A stretch of 9,618 nucleotides of DNA, from NCBI GenBank assembly GCA_903859265.1, contig CAIOLZ010000074.1, forward strand, positions 1 to 9,618, written 5' to 3'. Under the pieces are notes generated by a model. That model did no database searches. It worked only from the letters and a program-made list of their open reading frames with translations, and was not told the DNA's origin. This DNA comes from an uncultured beta proteobacterium. GTDB taxonomy: Bacteria > Pseudomonadota > Gammaproteobacteria > Burkholderiales > Burkholderiaceae_C. Within the stretch, counting starts at the first letter, position 1; the number at the start of each line of letters is the position of its first letter. The position numbers and the translations under genes were made by a program. Shown here one piece after another: positions 6,801-9,618 of this stretch.

Positions 6801-8090
6801 ATGGTTCCGCACCTGGTGACTGCCCTGACGGGCCCGATCAATGAATTGGAGCAGCGTCTGCTGGACTCCATGCCGGCGATTGAACGCTGGTTTCGTCTCG
6901 AGTGGATGGAGCACACGCCGCCTTTTTACACTTCGGTGGATGTGCGCAACGCCGGATTCAAACTGGCACCGGTTGACACCGATTTGTACCCGACCGGCTG
7001 GAACAACCTGACCCAGCCCATGCTGCCCTTGGCGGTGCAGGCAGCCATGGCTGCGATCGAGAAAATTTGCCCGGAAGCGCGCAATCTGCTGATCGTTCCC
7101 GACAACAACATCCGCAACACGTTTTATCTGAGCAATCTGGCACAGTTACGCCGGATTTTTCACATGGCTGGCTTGAATGTGCGCATTGGTTCCATCAGCC
7201 CGGACGTCAAGAAGGCCGCGACCATCGATTTGCCCGATGGCGAGAGCATCACGATCGAGCCGGTCATTCGGGTCAAGGGACGCATTGGGGTCAAGGATTT
7301 TGACCCTTGCACGATTTTGCTCAACAACTCCTTGTCCAGCGGTGTGCCCGGCATCCTGGAAGACCTGCATGAGCAGTATTTATTGCCGCCCCTGCATGGC
7401 AGTTGGTCCACCCGGCGCAAAAGCAACCATTTCAAAATTTACGATGAAGTGGCCAAACGCTTTGGCAAGCTGGTTGGCGTTGATTCCTGGCTTATCAATC
7501 CGATTTTTGAAAAATGCGGCCAGGTTGATTTGGGTACCGCGCAAGGCGTGCAGATGCTGACCGCCAGCGTTGAAACCCTGATGGCGCGGGTTAAAAAGAA
7601 ATACAAGGAATACGGCATCAAGGAAAAGCCTTTTGTGGTGGTCAAGGCTGACAACAGCGGCAGCAGCTCAGGTTTCATCACGGTGCGCGAGGTCAAAGAC
7701 CTGGGTGCGTTGCTGGCCAGGGCCCAGGGCAGCGGTAGCGCTCCATTCGGCGGAGCGCATGAGCTGATTTTGCAAGAGGGTGTCCTGACCTACGAGCGTA
7801 TGAATGACGCGGTTGCTGAACCGGTGGTTTACATGATGGACCGCTATGTCGTGGGCGGTTTTTACCGGATCCATGCCGAGCGTGCCATCGATGAAGACCT
7901 GAGTGCGCCCGGCTCTGCGTACGTCCCGCTTGCCTTTGCCGACAGCATGCACATGCCCCAGCCTGGCGTGCGTCCCGGTGCAAGTGCACCCAACCGCTTT
8001 TACATGTATGGCGTGATCGGCAGGCTGGCGATGTTGGCCGCCAGCTATGAACTCGAATCCACGGATCCACAAGCTGAACTTTACGATTAG
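6801..8090 (+). CDS. gshA: Glutamate-cysteine ligase, proteobacterial GshA family (PF08886/TIGR02049 type)
   Basis: The enzyme joins glutamate and cysteine with ATP, the first step of glutathione synthesis, in the cytoplasm. The 429 residues fit the betaproteobacterial family, which is unrelated in sequence to E. coli GshA. Recognisable blocks are MVPHLVTALTGPINELE at the start, MPAIERWFRLEWMEHTPPFY, NAGFKLAPVDTDLYP, KDFDPCTILLNNSL, LHEQYLLPPLHGSWSTRRK, KKKYKEYGIKEKPFVVVKAD and VAEPVVYMMDRYVVGGFYR. The segment after KAD reads NSGSSSGFITVRE, where I remember a Gly-Thr-Tyr-Gly-x-Gly pattern in relatives. The following 25 or so residues are Ala/Gly/Ser-rich and also unlike my memory of the family, at near-normal overall length. 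The ATG at 6801 begins the conserved N-terminus and has GAAAG 10 bases upstream. The GTG at 6723 would add an unconserved 26-residue leader. Its gene stands apart from proA by 90 bases. Confidence 0.9.
   Translation: MVPHLVTALTGPINELEQRLLDSMPAIERWFRLEWMEHTPPFYTSVDVRNAGFKLAPVDTDLYPTGWNNLTQPMLPLAVQAAMAAIEKICPEARNLLIVPDNNIRNTFYLSNLAQLRRIFHMAGLNVRIGSISPDVKKAATIDLPDGESITIEPVIRVKGRIGVKDFDPCTILLNNSLSSGVPGILEDLHEQYLLPPLHGSWSTRRKSNHFKIYDEVAKRFGKLVGVDSWLINPIFEKCGQVDLGTAQGVQMLTASVETLMARVKKKYKEYGIKEKPFVVVKADNSGSSSGFITVREVKDLGALLARAQGSGSAPFGGAHELILQEGVLTYERMNDAVAEPVVYMMDRYVVGGFYRIHAERAIDEDLSAPGSAYVPLAFADSMHMPQPGVRPGASAPNRFYMYGVIGRLAMLAASYELESTDPQAELYD
7738..7758 (+). repeat. Perfect 7-bp inverted repeat inside gshA
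   Basis: GCGCTCC (7738-7744) and its exact complement GGAGCGC (7752-7758) are separated by ATTCGGC. They lie within codons for the divergent Gly/Ser/Ala-rich part of GshA, about residues 313-320. There is no T run after it, so it is not an ordinary terminator. It may be chance in G+C-rich coding DNA or a trace of local rearrangement. Confidence 0.45.
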
Positions 8091-8124
8091 CGCCTAGCAG
8101 GGTTGCGCCAACACGGCAAGCGAA

Positions 8125-8140
8125 GTTGCTGCGTGGCAAC
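8125..8140 (+). other. Small hairpin in the gshA-kup intergenic region
   Basis: GTTGC (8125-8129) and GCAAC (8136-8140) flank a 6-base loop. A shorter pair, GTTG-CGC-CAAC (8102-8112), and CAGCG/CGCTG (8159-8163/8172-8176) lie on either side. None is followed by a T run. The 115-base gap therefore holds three weak stems but no clear rho-independent terminator, and no convincing promoter was seen. Confidence 0.3.
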
Positions 8141-8197
8141 ATTGCAATAGTGATCGCGCAGCGCTGGTTCCCGCTGATTACCTCTGGAAAGCGAGAT

Positions 8198-8201
8198 GGA
8201 G
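8198..8201 (+). promoter_or_regulatory. Ribosome binding site favouring ATG 8206 for kup
   Basis: GGAG lies 4 bases before the ATG at 8206, a short but usable spacing. The alternative GTG at 8260 has no comparable purine-rich site. This favours the longer N-terminus, although family length favours the GTG. Confidence 0.4.
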
Positions 8202-8205
8202 CAAA

Positions 8206-9618
8206 ATGGCGCTCCCAAATGGAACGGAACCCGGGGCTTACGGTTCGCCGGGTCAACTTGTGTCTTCTTCTAAATCGTCTCTTGCGGCGCTCTCACTGGG
8301 TGCCATTGGTGTTGTGTACGGCGACATCGGAACCAGCGTCCTGTATGCCTTTAAAGAGGTCTTTGTGAGCGGCCATGTGCCGATCAACGAAAGCAATATT
8401 CTGGGCGTGCTTTCATTGTTTTTCTGGGCACTGACGATCATCGTGTCAGTCAAGTATGTAGCCTTGATCATGCGCGCCGACAACAGTGGCGAGGGTGGCC
8501 TGATGGCCCTTCTGGCGCTGGCTTCCCTGTCGACCAAAAACACACCCAAGGTGCGCGGCATGCTGGTGATCCTGGGGGTTTTCGGGGTCGCCCTGTTTTT
8601 TGGTGACGGCGTGATCACACCGGCAATTTCGGTGTTGTCAGCGGTGGAGGGTCTGGAAATAGTAACCCCTGCAGCGGTTCCGTATGTCGTACCGATTTCG
8701 CTGGTGGTACTGGCGCTGCTCTTTTTTGTGCAACGCCGTGGTACCGGGGATATCGGGCGTTTTTTCGGCCCGATCACGGTGGTCTGGTTTTTGGCAATTG
8801 GTGCGACCGGGCTGGTACAGGTCATCAAAAATCCCGCAGTGCTGTGGGCCATATCCCCTCATTACGCGCTGCGGTTTTGTATCGAGCACTACCGGCTGGC
8901 GTTCTTGACCTTGGGCGCGGTTTTCCTGTGCCTGACTGGAGCGGAAGCACTTTATGCAGACATGGGCCATTTCGGAAAACAGCCGATCCGCATTGCCTGG
9001 TTCGGTCTGGTCATGCCGTCGCTGGTGCTGAATTATTTTGGCCAGGGGGCGCTGGTGCTTGCCGACCCCACGATGGCGGACAACCCGTTCTTCAAGATGA
9101 CACCGGCGTGGGCTTTGCTCCCACTCGTGATACTGGCGACGGCTGCCACGGTTATCGCTTCGCAGGCGCTGATTTCGGGTGCGTTTTCCGCCACAAAGCA
9201 GACCATTCAGCTGGGCTTTTTGCCCCGGCTGACCATATTGCACACATCCATCAAAGAGACCGGCCAGATTTATATCCCTGCGGTCAACTGGACGCTCATG
9301 GCCGGTGTGTTTGTTGCGGTTGGCATGTTTGGAACGTCTTCAGCGCTGGCTGCGGCTTACGGGATATCGGTCAGCATGGTGATGATCATTACCACGGTGA
9401 TGACTTTCTATGTCGTGCGCTACGGCTGGGGCTACCCGCTGTGGTTGTGCATAGCGTCGACGGGTGTGTTCTTTGTGATTGATGCGGGGTTCTTTACCTC
9501 CAATCTGGTGAAAATTGCGCAGGGCGGCTGGTTCCCCTTGGCAATGGCGGCGGGCTTGTATCTCATTATGGCGACCTGGAAAGATGGCCGCCGATTGCTG
9601 AACCAGAAGGTCAAGGCC
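8206..9618 (+). CDS. kup: Kup-family potassium uptake permease, N-terminal 471 residues (3' end outside window)
   Basis: This is an inner-membrane K+ uptake permease driven by proton symport. The frame runs open from ATG 8206 to the window edge with no stop, giving 471 of roughly 620-640 residues. Most of the twelve-helix membrane domain is present, and the soluble C-terminal domain is missing. Signatures are GVVYGDIGTSVLY (35-47), VSVKYVALIMRADNSGEGG (80-98), FFGDGVITPAISVLSAVEG (131-149), GAEALYADMGHFGKQPIR (245-262), LNYFGQGAL (275-283), ATVIASQALISGAFS (314-328) and GQIYIPAVNW (353-362). By alignment with remembered E. coli Kup, Asp40, Asp134 and Glu247 correspond to the transport-relevant acidic residues Asp23, Glu116 and Glu229. 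The usual GTSPLY carries Val45 in place of Pro. ATG 8206 has GGAG just upstream. GTG 8260 (MSSSKSSL...) would instead put the first Asp at residue 22, as in E. coli, so the start is uncertain. Confidence 0.93.
   Translation, partial: MALPNGTEPGAYGSPGQLVSSSKSSLAALSLGAIGVVYGDIGTSVLYAFKEVFVSGHVPINESNILGVLSLFFWALTIIVSVKYVALIMRADNSGEGGLMALLALASLSTKNTPKVRGMLVILGVFGVALFFGDGVITPAISVLSAVEGLEIVTPAAVPYVVPISLVVLALLFFVQRRGTGDIGRFFGPITVVWFLAIGATGLVQVIKNPAVLWAISPHYALRFCIEHYRLAFLTLGAVFLCLTGAEALYADMGHFGKQPIRIAWFGLVMPSLVLNYFGQGALVLADPTMADNPFFKMTPAWALLPLVILATAATVIASQALISGAFSATKQTIQLGFLPRLTILHTSIKETGQIYIPAVNWTLMAGVFVAVGMFGTSSALAAAYGISVSMVMIITTVMTFYVVRYGWGYPLWLCIASTGVFFVIDAGFFTSNLVKIAQGGWFPLAMAAGLYLIMATWKDGRRLLNQKVKA

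Noticed and set aside
8844..9482. 212-codon plus-strand open frame, and 8253-8852 and 8638-9243 on the minus strand
   Set aside because: All are shadows of kup, whose true frame runs from 8206 to the window end and shows continuous Kup signatures.
1..9618. Novel defence, mobile or secretion system, CRISPR array, tRNA or rRNA
   Set aside because: The window is almost fully covered by recognised housekeeping genes in one orientation. Gaps are at most 115 bases, and no repeats, integrase, transposase or RNA-gene folds were seen.

Overview
The window looks like an ordinary chromosomal housekeeping segment of a betaproteobacterium, probably Burkholderiales and most like Comamonadaceae (Rhodoferax/Polaromonas-type). 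The basis is the moderately high G+C coding style, the proteobacterial GshA family, the leuS-lptE-holA-proA order and the character of the proteins. The genus is inference. All seven genes lie on the plus strand and none appears broken. The first (exbB) and last (kup) are cut by the window edges.

Bases 1-978 hold the C-terminal part of an ExbB/TolQ-type proton-channel subunit and its complete ExbD/TolR-type partner, which overlap by 4 bases (ATGA). Bases 1040-6710 form a tightly packed run. It holds leuS (leucyl-tRNA synthetase), lptE (outer-membrane LPS-assembly lipoprotein, overlapping leuS by 14 bases), holA (DNA polymerase III delta subunit, 26 bases further on) and proA (gamma-glutamyl phosphate reductase, overlapping holA by 23 bases). 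leuS-lptE-holA is an old proteobacterial neighbourhood, also found in E. coli. Here proA follows where E. coli has nadD.

After a 90-base gap comes gshA (glutamate-cysteine ligase, first step of glutathione synthesis). After a further 115-base gap comes kup (potassium uptake permease), which runs off the right edge. proA and gshA both handle glutamate, but the gap, with a direct repeat and a weak candidate promoter, suggests gshA may be transcribed separately.

I found no mobile element, CRISPR array, RNA gene, phage gene or candidate novel multi-gene system. The points most worth a second look are small and protein-level. They are an altered Ser/Gly-rich segment in the putative nucleotide-binding region of GshA, with a perfect DNA inverted repeat inside it; a Tat-like twin-arginine motif ahead of the lipobox of LptE; a TMSKS in place of KMSKS in LeuS; and a valine in place of the usual proline in the Kup signature. 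Comparisons with other family members are from memory, not from an alignment run here.
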